Source of the DNA: Micavibrio sp. UBA6212
GTDB lineage: Bacteria > Pseudomonadota > Alphaproteobacteria > Micavibrionales > Micavibrionaceae
Direction of reading: 5' to 3'
Assembly (NCBI GenBank): GCA_002421905.1
Contig: DISK01000003.1
Location: 70,851-134,850 of the forward strand
Length of the DNA stretch: 64,000 bases
A program made the position numbers and the translations under genes. The notes under the pieces are model-generated. The model had not been told where the DNA came from and searched no databases. It saw only the letters and a list, made by a program, of their open reading frames with translations. Of the stretch, positions 37,069-45,617 are shown piece after piece (positions within the stretch are counted from its first letter, which is position 1; every line of letters begins with the position of its first letter).

Positions 37069-37091
37069 TTATAGACTTATTAAAATGAAAG

Positions 37092-37116
37092 AACGGCCCC
37101 GTTTATCAGGGCCGTT
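37092..37116. terminator. Bidirectional rho-independent terminator
   Basis: Perfect 8-bp arms AACGGCCC (37092-37099) and GGGCCGTT (37109-37116), then TTGTTATT on the plus side and an A/T-rich flank on the other. It lies between the convergent DUF465 gene and the trcR-like gene and can serve both. Confidence 0.8.
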
Positions 37117-37151
37117 TTGTTATTCCTTGCTTCTATTTTTAATTTAACAGC

Positions 37152-37838
37152 TTAGTTGCTGCTTGATGATTTCAGGAAGTTCGAGAAATCGAAGTTCGAG
37201 AGATCATTGGCTTTGCTTTCGGCTTCTGCGGCTTCTTGTGCTGCATTCGCGGCTTCGCGTTTGGCGGCATCTTCTGCGGCCTTGACATCCGGATCAATCC
37301 CTTTGGCTTTTAGACCTTTGCGGATGGCTTTATCAAGCTCAGCATAGGTGCACAAACCAATTTCGGTCGGGTTGCGTGGGTTCAGGGTCGTTGAATTCGG
37401 GTGTGTCCGGTCACGGATAGCCTGAATGGTTGGTTTGGTTGTTCCGACCAGTTTGCAAATTTGTGCGTCCGATACTTCCGGATGATGTTTGACCAGATAG
37501 GCAATGGCATCCGGTTTGTCGTTGCGACGAGCTACAGGGGTATAACGAGGGCCTTTGGCGCGGACTTTCAAGGAAGGGCCGTCACGTTTGAGAATTTGCA
37601 GTTGCGCGTTCTGGTCTTTTTCGCAACGTTCGATTTCTTCGGCGGTGAGTTCGCCACATTGGATCGGGCTTTCACCGATGATGCCGCGACCGACTTCTTC
37701 GTCAGCCAGAGCCTGAATTTCTACAACGTGCAATCCGGTATATTCGGCGATCTGTTCAAAAGCCAAAGTGGTGTTGTCAATCAACCACACGGCACTGGCT
37801 TTTGGTTTAAGGGGTTTGTTGAGTTCTAATGCGGACAT
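37152..37838 (-). CDS. trcR: TrcR-type cell-cycle transcriptional regulator (DUF1013)
   Basis: A 228-aa alphaproteobacteria-specific protein. The conserved N-terminal half contains KASAVWLIDNTTLAFEQIA and ADEEVGRGI, followed by PDAIAYLVKHHPEVSDAQI and GTTKPTIQAIRDRTH, a helix-turn-helix-like segment. The C-terminus is Ala/Lys-rich and ends NFDFSNFLKSSSSN. TrcR/DUF1013 proteins associate with RNA polymerase and influence cell-cycle transcription in Caulobacter-type bacteria. The divergent upstream region carries an inverted repeat at 37890-37908. Confidence 0.9.
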   Translation of the reverse strand: MSALELNKPLKPKASAVWLIDNTTLAFEQIAEYTGLHVVEIQALADEEVGRGIIGESPIQCGELTAEEIERCEKDQNAQLQILKRDGPSLKVRAKGPRYTPVARRNDKPDAIAYLVKHHPEVSDAQICKLVGTTKPTIQAIRDRTHPNSTTLNPRNPTEIGLCTYAELDKAIRKGLKAKGIDPDVKAAEDAAKREAANAAQEAAEAESKANDLSNFDFSNFLKSSSSN

Positions 37839-37889
37839 CGGAGTCCTCCTTGCGGCTGTTTTGTCAAAAAATAAAGCTTTCCTGTTGCC

Positions 37890-37908
37890 GATCCGTCCCT
37901 AGCGGATC
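37890..37908. promoter_or_regulatory. Inverted repeat upstream of trcR
   Basis: GATCCG and CGGATC arms around 7 bases, 52 bp upstream of the trcR start and in the divergent gap with the DUF1192 gene. Position and symmetry suit an operator, but no regulator can be named. The rest of 37839-38120 shows no gene. Confidence 0.25.
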
Positions 37909-38120
37909 CACATGGTATAAAACCAATGTTATCAGGAATGAGGGTAATATAATCAATTGGCAGAAAAAGTACAGTTTTTTTGTATTTCGCTCGATCTGTG
38001 CGGATTTTTAGGGGGTTTTTGGGGAATATTACGGTTTTTTCAGATATTTATGGGGCTTGCCAAGTTGGGGGCCGGGTTTTATCCTCTTGTCTCTTTGACC
38101 CGTTCTGTGGAGAGTCCGCC

Positions 38121-38312
38121 GTGTTTGATGATGATCTTCCTCGAAAAATAAAATCCGGTTCTGTCAAAAATCTGGAGCCGATGTCCTTGGACGACTTAAA
38201 GGCATATATTGACGAGCTCGCGGCAGAAATAGAGCGGACAAAGGTTGAAATTAACCGCAAGAGCGCACACATGAATGCGGCATCGTCCCTGTTCAAAACA
38301 CCATCGGAATAA
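38121..38312 (+). CDS. DUF1192 family protein
   Basis: A 63-aa protein starting at GTG 38121 (MFDDDLPRK) with GGAGAG seven bases upstream. The sequence MSLDDLKAYIDELAAEIER and the C-terminal AASSLFKTP are typical of the alphaproteobacterial DUF1192 family, a short helical protein with a conserved LxxYI core. A longer open frame starts at 37980 but its first half has no family similarity. Function unknown. It ends 16 bp before the dehydrogenase gene and may be cotranscribed with it. Confidence 0.82.
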   Translation: MFDDDLPRKIKSGSVKNLEPMSLDDLKAYIDELAAEIERTKVEINRKSAHMNAASSLFKTPSE

Positions 38313-38328
38313 AGAAGGAAAATTTATC

Positions 38329-39114
38329 ATGTCACTTAAAGGAAAAGTTGCCTTTGTTACTGGATCAACCAGTGGTATTGGACTGGCGATTGCTCATGAA
38401 TTGGCTGCGCAAGGCGCAGATATGGTCATTAACGGGTTCGGGGATGCCGCCGAGATTGAGGCGATTCGCGCAGATTTTGAAAAACGGTTTGGTGTTCGCG
38501 CCCTGTTCTTACCGGTCGATGTAACTGATTATGATGCGATGGAAAAAGGTGTGGCCGAGATTGAAAAAAATCTGGGGTCTGTTGATATTCTGGTCAACAA
38601 TGCGGGTATTCAATTCGTAGCCCTTGCCGAAGAATTTCCGATCGACAAGTGGAAAAAGATTATCGACATAAATCTGTCTGGCGTTTTTTATGGCATCCGC
38701 GCAGTTCTGCCGGGGATGCAAAAACGCGGATTTGGACGGATTATCAATATTGCATCGGCGCATGGGTTGGTGGCTTCTGCGCATAAGTCGGCCTATGTCT
38801 CTGCAAAACACGGGGTTGTTGGTTTGACCAAAGTTGTGGCGTTGGAAAATGCGCGCGCCAACATCACTTGCAATGCCATTTGTCCGGGTTGGGTATTGAC
38901 TCCGCTGGTTCAAAAACAGATCGAGGATCGTGCCAAGCAAAGTGGTCGGTCCATCGCCGAAGAATCGGAGGCTCTGGTTTCTGAAAAACAGCCAAATGCC
39001 CGTTTTACAACGCCTGAGGAAATCGGCGCATTGGCGGTTTACTTATGTTCTGAGGCGGCGCGTGGTGTGAATGGGGCTCATTTGTCGATTGACGGGGCAT
39101 GGACAGCCCAATAA
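38329..39114 (+). CDS. bdh: 3-hydroxybutyrate dehydrogenase (SDR family)
   Basis: A 261-aa classical short-chain dehydrogenase. The NAD-binding motif is TGSTSGIGLA, NNAG follows in ILVNNAGIQF, the active-site Tyr-Lys is in SAYVSAKHG and the Ser in NIASAHG. AICPGWVLTPLVQKQIEDRA matches the substrate-binding loop of bacterial 3-hydroxybutyrate dehydrogenases, which interconvert 3-hydroxybutyrate and acetoacetate in polyhydroxybutyrate turnover. ATG 38329 has GAAGGAAA upstream; the open frame extends further 5' without similarity. Confidence 0.92.
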   Translation: MSLKGKVAFVTGSTSGIGLAIAHELAAQGADMVINGFGDAAEIEAIRADFEKRFGVRALFLPVDVTDYDAMEKGVAEIEKNLGSVDILVNNAGIQFVALAEEFPIDKWKKIIDINLSGVFYGIRAVLPGMQKRGFGRIINIASAHGLVASAHKSAYVSAKHGVVGLTKVVALENARANITCNAICPGWVLTPLVQKQIEDRAKQSGRSIAEESEALVSEKQPNARFTTPEEIGALAVYLCSEAARGVNGAHLSIDGAWTAQ

Positions 39115-39202
39115 TTGCATAACAGCGTGCCGGAATGCTTGACCGATAGGGTGGCAGACTGTAGTGTACGCTCCATATCTATAGAATTTAAGGGTTAAAA
39201 AA

Positions 39203-39631
39203 ATGGACGAAATCGGACAAAGACTAAGAGAATCTGCTGATGCTTGTGTGTCTGCCTATGAAACATGGGCGGTTGCCAAGAGCGACGTTGGAATTCGGGA
39301 GCGTCTTCAAGAGGCCGTTCATGAACTGCGTAAGATTTCCGCGCGCCTCGAGATCGAAATGGCGATATCTGAACGCGAACAAATTACGCAACGCCCAATT
39401 CCTGTTCCGTCGCATCGTGCATCGCATCGTCGCGATCAAAGCCAAGATGAGGGTGGGTTGCCTGATTTTATTACCGATGATGGTGGACAACAACAACGCC
39501 CTCCCAAGTCTCGCCCGACAGGTCAAGGCGGGGGGCAACAGGGCCAAAGTAGTCAGGGCGGGGTACGCCGTCTGGGTCGTCGTTCTCAAAGTGGTGGTCA
39601 ACCGTCAGGTACACCTACGGGCAACGAATAA
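39203..39631 (+). CDS. Hypothetical protein with Gln/Gly/Arg-rich tail
   Basis: A 142-aa protein. The first 65 residues form a helical region (RLRESADACVSAYETWAVA, LQEAVHELRKISARLEIEM). The last 70 are low-complexity, rich in Gln, Gly, Arg and Pro (QGGGQQGQSSQGG), probably disordered and basic. No family recognised; such short helical proteins with disordered tails occur in alphaproteobacteria. A terminator follows at 39669. Confidence 0.7.
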   Translation: MDEIGQRLRESADACVSAYETWAVAKSDVGIRERLQEAVHELRKISARLEIEMAISEREQITQRPIPVPSHRASHRRDQSQDEGGLPDFITDDGGQQQRPPKSRPTGQGGGQQGQSSQGGVRRLGRRSQSGGQPSGTPTGNE

Positions 39632-39637
39632 TAATTT

Positions 39638-40489
39638 TTATTCCAGAATTGAACTTAGTGGCACTTGACCGCTACCTCTGCGTAGCGGCTTTTGCTGTGT
39701 GTCTGATGGCGCCCAGCCAATGATAAAGCTGATATCAAATGTTGCGGGGAGGCGACCATCTTCTTCGGCAAATCTTTGTTTGTATATGGTTGCGGCTTCG
39801 AAAAATAATCGGGACGGGGTAAAAAACTTGAATCGTTCGGTCATGCTGTTGGCCTCCCCCATGTGGCGGATGTCGTTCATTAGCCGATAGATATCGTGGT
39901 AAATAACAGTCACCGTTTCGGAATCGACAACCGGCAATGTATATCCTGCACGTTGCAAAAGGCTGCTCATCTGTTGCTTGCTGACAAAGGGTAGAATACG
40001 GGGAGACGCGCCGCCCATGACGTTCATTTCTGCGGCGAGTAAAGTCTGGCGCAATTGGAACAAAGTGTTTTCTCCGGCATAACAGGCCATAAATACACCA
40101 TCCTCTTTCAGGGCGTGGCGGATTTGAACCAGCCATCCGGGAAGATCGTTGATTTTATGGATGTCAAAAAAATCAATGACCAGATCATAAGTCTCGGGAT
40201 CAAACGGAATTCGCTCGATATCGAGGGGAGATATGTCTTTGAAAATATCGAGATGGGGGCATCTTTGTTCCAGAAGCTCAATAAAATTGTCCGACGGGGC
40301 AATTGAAATCAGGGCCGCGCGTGGAAAGTCTTTTTTAATATCGGCCAGACGATCCATCATTTCTTGTTCTGCCCAACGCAGCAGGAAATCGGATGATTTA
40401 TCGTCGGTATCGGGATTTTGTAAGTGTCGCTTTGCACGTTCCAGATGGGTCAGAATATGCGTTTTGTTCAGGAAGGAGAGAGCGGACAT
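39638..40489 (-). CDS. SAM methyltransferase, BioC/NDUFAF5-like
   Basis: A 283-aa class I methyltransferase. ATG 40489 gives MSALSFLNKTHILTHLERA; the frame is open for about 70 more residues upstream, but that part overlaps the neighbouring gene and looks non-coding. The SAM motif I is divergent (AALISIAPSDNF instead of D-x-G-x-G-x-G). Motif IV is YDLVIDFFDIHKINDLPGWLVQI. GENTLFQLRQTL and the end of the fold resemble BioC and the mitochondrial complex I assembly factor NDUFAF5, whose bacterial homologues are common in alphaproteobacteria. The degraded glycine loop may mean altered SAM binding. Confidence 0.8.
   Translation of the reverse strand: MSALSFLNKTHILTHLERAKRHLQNPDTDDKSSDFLLRWAEQEMMDRLADIKKDFPRAALISIAPSDNFIELLEQRCPHLDIFKDISPLDIERIPFDPETYDLVIDFFDIHKINDLPGWLVQIRHALKEDGVFMACYAGENTLFQLRQTLLAAEMNVMGGASPRILPFVSKQQMSSLLQRAGYTLPVVDSETVTVIYHDIYRLMNDIRHMGEANSMTERFKFFTPSRLFFEAATIYKQRFAEEDGRLPATFDISFIIGWAPSDTQQKPLRRGSGQVPLSSILE
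39669..39693 (+). terminator. Rho-independent terminator of the 39203 gene
   Basis: CCGCTAC (39669-39675) and GTAGCGG (39682-39688) form a 7-bp stem with a six-base loop, followed by CTTTT. It lies 37 bp after the plus-strand stop and inside the extreme 3' end of the convergent methyltransferase gene. Confidence 0.55.
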
Positions 40490-40523
40490 GACCTGTAAGC
40501 CTTGCAGTTTGTCTATAATGCGA

Positions 40524-43058
40524 TCAGTTGGGTGTTCTTTGCAAGCTGGTACTCTCGCTGTTGTGTGGCAGGTCTTCAATATCGCCTGTGCTTGATCCGG
40601 TGCCGGAGTCTCCGCCTGACTCACGGGAAGTTGAGGCGTAAGACATGATGCTCGATTCAGATAAAGTTGCTTTTTGTGAATGATCGGCCATGCTGAAATC
40701 AAAGCTGCGTTTGACCGACATATCGCTGTCCATCACGTTTTGCATAGCCATTGCGGCGGTTTTCAGGAAGCTGTCGTGATTATCCCAATAAAGAAGCTTC
40801 CACAAATCCTTGAGCATAGTCAGGGACGTTGTGCCATGGGTTTGTCCCCCATATCCGGGGTTGAAATTTGTGACCACAAAGGGATAAATCCGGTGTGGTG
40901 TGATGCCGATATGGGTAAAATAACTTTCTCCCATACGGGCAACATATTCGGGTTTTACATCATATTGTTTGGCGATGTAATGACGGGCGGCTTCCAGATC
41001 GGTGACCTCTTTGGGCAAGTTAAAACTTGGCAGAGTTACGGTGTGTCCTGTGTTCGAAAAACGTTGAGGAACAGGAAGATATTGCGATACGACGCCAGCC
41101 ATGACTTCGCCGTTCAAATCTTTGACTAATGGCAAGACAACGGCAGTATTGATGGTGGAATCTTCCTGGACTGCGAATTCCATTTCCCGCGCAGACAGCC
41201 CTGCAACGGCTCCGTTTTCTTCCCGTCCTTCTTCGACAAAGATTGACTGGATTAGGCGAATCTGTCCGGCTTGTCCACGAACAGGTTTGAAACGGTCATC
41301 TTGCAGGCTGTAATTTTTCATGATTTTCGAGATGTTCAAAGTCTCTTCAACCGGAATCTCGGAAAGCTGGATCGGCATGTCACCCCAGACTTCGGCTTTC
41401 ATCCCGAGGAGTTGGAATAAAGACATGATCTGGATTTCAAGGCGCGAGGTTGGAATTAATCCAACCGATACGGCATTCAGGATATCTTGTGCATCAAATT
41501 CCCTGATCATTCCTTTTGAAGAGTAACCTTCGATATCTTTCAGGGATTCTTTGACTTCGAAAGGAGCCTGATAATCTTCAACGCGGAAGAAATAGGTCAG
41601 AATACGTTCATCAATCCGGTTCGGGTCGGGGTAGAATCCTCCACCCTCAAGAAGACGGGCATCGACAGAGGGCCGCAGGCCAATATGTGTGCGCGAGAAA
41701 ATCTGTAGTTCGTTGTTTCCCTGCTCTTTAAGAGGCTGCACAAGTCCGGCGTCAATCCCGATGGGTTCTATCATGTGTCCTGACCATTTGCGGCCATCCA
41801 GATTTTTTCCCATGCGCGGTACGGCATTTGCCAATCCACGGGGAACACCATCGTGAAGATAGACTTTTAAGTGGCCTTCCTGAGAAACCCGAAAGGGAAG
41901 GATTTCGGCAAACTCAAGATCACGGCAGACAATATCGGAAATGCCGCCTGTGCGTTCATCACGAACAGTGCGAAGATAAACTGATCCGCTGCGGGTGCGG
42001 GAGGTTCTGCGTTCCTGAACGGCCTGACTGGTGCGTTCGGATATTTTGTTCACCACCATAATGTGATTGGTTGGTGGTGGGCCGAGCTTGTTTCCGCTTT
42101 CATCATAGAGGCGGATTTTTCCGGTGTAACGGGCTTTGAGGAATCCTTCATCCCAGTTCGGGGCGGAATATGTCAGTCGTGCCCCAAGGGCGGTAAAATG
42201 TTTCTGGAAGTCTGACTCCGAATAGAACGCATATTCTTTGGAAAGTTCTTCTTTCAGGCGCTCGCGATTGTCTTTTCTTAAAATAAATTCGTGCGCCCAT
42301 TTCTCAGGGATACGGAACAAACGGGTGCGTGGGAAATTCGAGGGGAGTTCTTCCAGAAAGAATCCGCAATCATTGCCGGTCAGGCCATCTTTCAATGATT
42401 TTGCGCGGGCATTCTCCGAGAACCAGACCAAAAGGTCAGCTTCCGAATAGCTTTCAAAAGTTTCACCGGATGACCCTGTGTCGGTAAATTCGATCAGCAC
42501 ATATTCGTGTGTAACAGGGTTCAGGTAATCGCGGATAATCATGGTTCCGCCGTTTTTCAGGGCCTTATATTGTTTTTGAAGGGCTAGTTCAATCAGGCGT
42601 TCATTGAAGAAGGAGTCCGAGTAAATTTCGTGCAAAAAGAAGGAATCCACAATGGCGTCATAAGTGTCTTCGACCAGATCGGTGTAGATATTTCCCAGTT
42701 TATAAGACAGGTTTTTCAGGCGATATTTTTTTTGCGCCTGCCGAATGCGGTTTGCGTCAATGTCTAGTCCTGTGAAATTTATATCGGGTTTCAAGGCCGC
42801 CATGACGTAGGTCATCATGCCGTCCTTGCATCCGGAATCGAGGATCTTGGCACCGCTATCGGGCAGAATATGGGACAGGGTAAACCATGCTTTTTTCACA
42901 ACATGAGGAGGAATATCTTTTAGCAGGATCTCAATAGGGGCGTGTGCAGGCGACTCCTGTTCCTCACCCTGTGTTTCAGGTGAGGGAACATGCTGCTTGC
43001 CAAAGCCTATTGCCTTACGGTGGCCTTGAAGTAACGATATCTTACCTGCGCTAGCCAT
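40524..43058 (-). CDS. Large protein: N-terminal methyltransferase plus unclassified C-terminal region
   Basis: An 844-aa protein. Residues about 70-210 are a class I methyltransferase: AKILDSGCKDGMMTYVMAAL is motif I and NFTGLDIDANRIRQAQ motif II. The remaining roughly 600 residues are not a family I can name. Two segments (around 345-450 and 590-720) read like Nudix-type folds: SVYLRTVRDERTGGISD..., LPLVKDLNGEVMAGVVSQY. Neither shows a full Nudix box. The last 80 residues are Ser/Gly-rich. No signal peptide. It ends 34 bp before the next methyltransferase gene, so the two may be one unit. Confidence 0.75.
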   Translation of the reverse strand: MASAGKISLLQGHRKAIGFGKQHVPSPETQGEEQESPAHAPIEILLKDIPPHVVKKAWFTLSHILPDSGAKILDSGCKDGMMTYVMAALKPDINFTGLDIDANRIRQAQKKYRLKNLSYKLGNIYTDLVEDTYDAIVDSFFLHEIYSDSFFNERLIELALQKQYKALKNGGTMIIRDYLNPVTHEYVLIEFTDTGSSGETFESYSEADLLVWFSENARAKSLKDGLTGNDCGFFLEELPSNFPRTRLFRIPEKWAHEFILRKDNRERLKEELSKEYAFYSESDFQKHFTALGARLTYSAPNWDEGFLKARYTGKIRLYDESGNKLGPPPTNHIMVVNKISERTSQAVQERRTSRTRSGSVYLRTVRDERTGGISDIVCRDLEFAEILPFRVSQEGHLKVYLHDGVPRGLANAVPRMGKNLDGRKWSGHMIEPIGIDAGLVQPLKEQGNNELQIFSRTHIGLRPSVDARLLEGGGFYPDPNRIDERILTYFFRVEDYQAPFEVKESLKDIEGYSSKGMIREFDAQDILNAVSVGLIPTSRLEIQIMSLFQLLGMKAEVWGDMPIQLSEIPVEETLNISKIMKNYSLQDDRFKPVRGQAGQIRLIQSIFVEEGREENGAVAGLSAREMEFAVQEDSTINTAVVLPLVKDLNGEVMAGVVSQYLPVPQRFSNTGHTVTLPSFNLPKEVTDLEAARHYIAKQYDVKPEYVARMGESYFTHIGITPHRIYPFVVTNFNPGYGGQTHGTTSLTMLKDLWKLLYWDNHDSFLKTAAMAMQNVMDSDMSVKRSFDFSMADHSQKATLSESSIMSYASTSRESGGDSGTGSSTGDIEDLPHNSESTSLQRTPN

Positions 43059-43216
43059 TCCTGCTTTCGTACGTTGCCGAGTTTATTGTCATAGTTTATG
43101 ATTATATGCGTTGATTATTGCTCTTTTTAAGAAAAAATGCAATAAAAATAAACGGTTAGCAGGTATATGGTTTCGGGGTGCCTTGCCCTTTTTTTGCGGA
43201 AAGTCCTTAAAAAACA

Positions 43217-43996
43217 ATGTATTATAAAAAATATCTTTCCAAACTCAAGGGGTGGGTTTTTGCGCTTATCAATGGTGTGTTGCCTCCCAGATGTCCGGTC
43301 AGCGGTCGAATCGTTGATCGGGTTGGGTCGTTGTCGGCAGAATCATGGGGCTCGTTAACTTTTATTGGATCTCCTTTTTGCAAATGTTGCGGGATGCCCT
43401 TCCAGATTGTCGAGGAGGATGCGGATCGCCAGAAAGATGGACCTTCTAATCAGTTATGCGGGCCTTGTCTGTCCAGTCCCAAACCGTTTACCAGAGCCCG
43501 ATCGGTTTTTGTTTATGATGATGTCTCACGAGATTTAATATTGGCTTTCAAACACGGGGATCATACCCATTTAACTGTAACATTTGCGCCCTTATTGCTG
43601 AAAGCAGCAGATGAGATGCTTGATCGGGCGGATGTGATTATTCCTGTTCCATTGCATTGGACACGACTGGTAAAACGCAGATATAATCAGGCGGCTCTTC
43701 TGGCGCGTGCGCTGGCCTCAAAAACGGGTATCGGTTTTCAACCGTATGTGTTAAAGCGCGTGCGTTCTACGCCGCCGCAGGGACATAAATCGGCTCGTGA
43801 TCGACATGAAAATGTCCGCAAGGCATTTGTTGTTGTGCCGGAGAAATCGGATATGATCGCGGGTAAGACTATTGTACTGGTTGATGATGTTTATACAACT
43901 GGCGCGACTTTGGAAGAATGTACGCATGCTTTGCTGGCAGCAGGTGCCAAACAAGTTGATGTCGTGACCCTTGCCCGCGTTGTGAAATCGCACTAA
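43217..43996 (+). CDS. ComF family protein (phosphoribosyltransferase-like)
   Basis: A 259-aa ComF-type protein. An N-terminal zinc-ribbon-like part (FCKCCGMPF ... LCGPCLSSP) is followed by a PRTase domain with DVIIPVPLHWTRLVKRRYNQ, QGHKSARDRHENVRKAF and the PRPP-binding loop IVLVDDVYTTGATLEE. In naturally competent bacteria ComF is needed for DNA uptake; in others its role is unclear. No other competence genes are beside it. Confidence 0.92.
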   Translation: MYYKKYLSKLKGWVFALINGVLPPRCPVSGRIVDRVGSLSAESWGSLTFIGSPFCKCCGMPFQIVEEDADRQKDGPSNQLCGPCLSSPKPFTRARSVFVYDDVSRDLILAFKHGDHTHLTVTFAPLLLKAADEMLDRADVIIPVPLHWTRLVKRRYNQAALLARALASKTGIGFQPYVLKRVRSTPPQGHKSARDRHENVRKAFVVVPEKSDMIAGKTIVLVDDVYTTGATLEECTHALLAAGAKQVDVVTLARVVKSH

Positions 43997-44034
43997 TTTG
44001 GGATTATATTTATTGTGAGAAGGAAAGATTTTTG

Positions 44035-44292
44035 ATGGCGAAGGTAGAAGTTTACACAACCAATTATTGTCCTTATTGTACTCGGGCCAAGCAATTGCTG
44101 GACATGAAGGATGTCGATTACGCCGAGATTGATGTATCAAGCGATGATGCGGCGCGGATTGCTTTGGTTCAAAAAGCGCAAGGGCGTCGTACTGTTCCCC
44201 AGATCTTTATCAATGACAAGCCGATCGGCGGGTATGACGATATGCGGGCTTTGGAAGATTCCGGTGATCTGGATAAGTTATTAGCAGAGTAG
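44035..44292 (+). CDS. grxC: Glutaredoxin 3
   Basis: An 85-aa glutaredoxin. The dithiol active site CPYC is at residues 12-15, with the glutathione-binding stretch TVPQIFINDKPIGGYDDM. It reduces protein disulfides with glutathione in the cytoplasm. ATG 44035 follows GAGAAGGAAAG. It lies between comF and a nitrilase gene, an order often seen in alphaproteobacteria. Confidence 0.95.
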   Translation: MAKVEVYTTNYCPYCTRAKQLLDMKDVDYAEIDVSSDDAARIALVQKAQGRRTVPQIFINDKPIGGYDDMRALEDSGDLDKLLAE

Positions 44293-44301
44293 GCATTTCT
44301 G

Positions 44302-45114
44302 ATGGCAATCAAAGTTGCAGCTCTCCAGATGAATAGTGGCCCTGATATGGCTGCTAATCTGGTTGTATTCGAGGAGATGGTGCGTCAGGCGGCAACTGCC
44401 GGAGCCTATTTTGTTGCAAGTCCGGAGAATACTGATTTACTCGGCTTGAAAGCGGAAGAAAAACTTACCCGTGTTCTGGGCGAAGAAGATCATCCTTTTA
44501 TTGAATTGTGCAAGTCTTTGGCGCAAGAGTTGGGTGTCTGGATCTCTCTCGGGTCAATCGCGATCAAGGCTTCGGATCATAAATTTTACAATCGATCCTA
44601 TCTTTTTTCTCCCGCTGGAAAGCAAATTGCCCATTACAACAAAATCCATCTCTTTGATGTGAGGTTGCCTTCGGGTGAAATACAGAATGAGAGTAAAATT
44701 GTTGAAGGTGGAGACCAGATGGTGGTGGCCTCGACAGATTTCGCCCACATCGGATTAAGCATTTGCTATGACGTGCGCTTTCCGGATTTATACCGGAAGA
44801 TGTCACAAAAGGGCGCACAGATTTTAATGGTGCCAGCGGCTTTCACAGTTTCTACCGGACAGATGCACTGGGAGATTTTGTTAAGAGCGCGGGCGATCGA
44901 GAATGGCGCCTATGTGATAGCTCCCGCCCAGTGTGGAGATCATGGCGCAGGGCGAAAAACCTATGGCCATTCGATGATTATCAATCCGTGGGGAAAGATT
45001 TTGGCCGAGTCTGGCGAGGATACGGACATCATATATGCTGATCTGGAGATGGAGGAGGTCGAGAGATTCAGAACGTCGATCGCCTCACTTCAGCATGATC
45101 GGACATTCAGGTAA
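44302..45114 (+). CDS. Carbon-nitrogen hydrolase (nitrilase family)
   Basis: A 270-aa amidase/nitrilase-type enzyme. The Glu-Lys-Cys triad is visible as ASPENTD, HYNKIHLFD and LSICYDVRFPDLYR. The sequence resembles the Nit branch (deaminated-glutathione amidase, YbeM/Nit1-like), which fits its position 9 bp after a glutaredoxin gene and suggests repair of damaged glutathione; that specific role is inferred. It overlaps a convergent hypothetical gene by 8 bp. Confidence 0.9.
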   Translation: MAIKVAALQMNSGPDMAANLVVFEEMVRQAATAGAYFVASPENTDLLGLKAEEKLTRVLGEEDHPFIELCKSLAQELGVWISLGSIAIKASDHKFYNRSYLFSPAGKQIAHYNKIHLFDVRLPSGEIQNESKIVEGGDQMVVASTDFAHIGLSICYDVRFPDLYRKMSQKGAQILMVPAAFTVSTGQMHWEILLRARAIENGAYVIAPAQCGDHGAGRKTYGHSMIINPWGKILAESGEDTDIIYADLEMEEVERFRTSIASLQHDRTFR

Positions 45115-45508
45115 AAATAAATCCGAATTGGTCGGTGATTTTCTGTAGAACCTTATATCCTGCAATAGATGACCTGTTCGATCGGATATGCTGTTCTATG
45201 GTTGGCTTTCCGGGCCCGTAAGTGGAGGCAGTCTCTTTGAGGTATGCATAATATGCGCTGGTCGAGATCACGCCAGATATTTCAGAGGCGTGATCTTCTT
45301 CATTGGCCAGACTATATTCGATTGTTCTTTGTGAAATCGTATCATTGGCTGCAATTTTCAGGGTCTCAAAATTCCTCCGAAGCTGAAAAGACAGGGGTTC
45401 TTGGCGTGTCTCTGCAAATTGAACAATGCGTTCTGCACGATTAAGTGCCTTCATGAAAATAGGAACCAATTTTCTGTAGTCTTCTGGGGTTAGGGGGTGC
45501 TGTTCCAT
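45107..45508 (-). CDS. Hypothetical protein
   Basis: A 133-aa soluble, mainly helical protein (MEQHPLTPEDYRKLVPIF..., LRRNFETLKIAANDTISQ). No signal peptide or membrane segment. I do not recognise a family. Its start region is followed, about 110 bp away, by the 3' end of kup on the same strand. The frame is supported by length and by normal codon use; function cannot be assigned. Confidence 0.65.
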   Translation of the reverse strand: MEQHPLTPEDYRKLVPIFMKALNRAERIVQFAETRQEPLSFQLRRNFETLKIAANDTISQRTIEYSLANEEDHASEISGVISTSAYYAYLKETASTYGPGKPTIEQHIRSNRSSIAGYKVLQKITDQFGFIFT

Positions 45509-45617
45509 AATTCTCTAGCCGCTTATATAAATCTGGGGTTGTCTTTGTGTCTTTATAAATACATCATGTCGACTATGCAAGACCCAAGAAAGCTACAATG
45601 TTTTGGAGAAGCATGGA

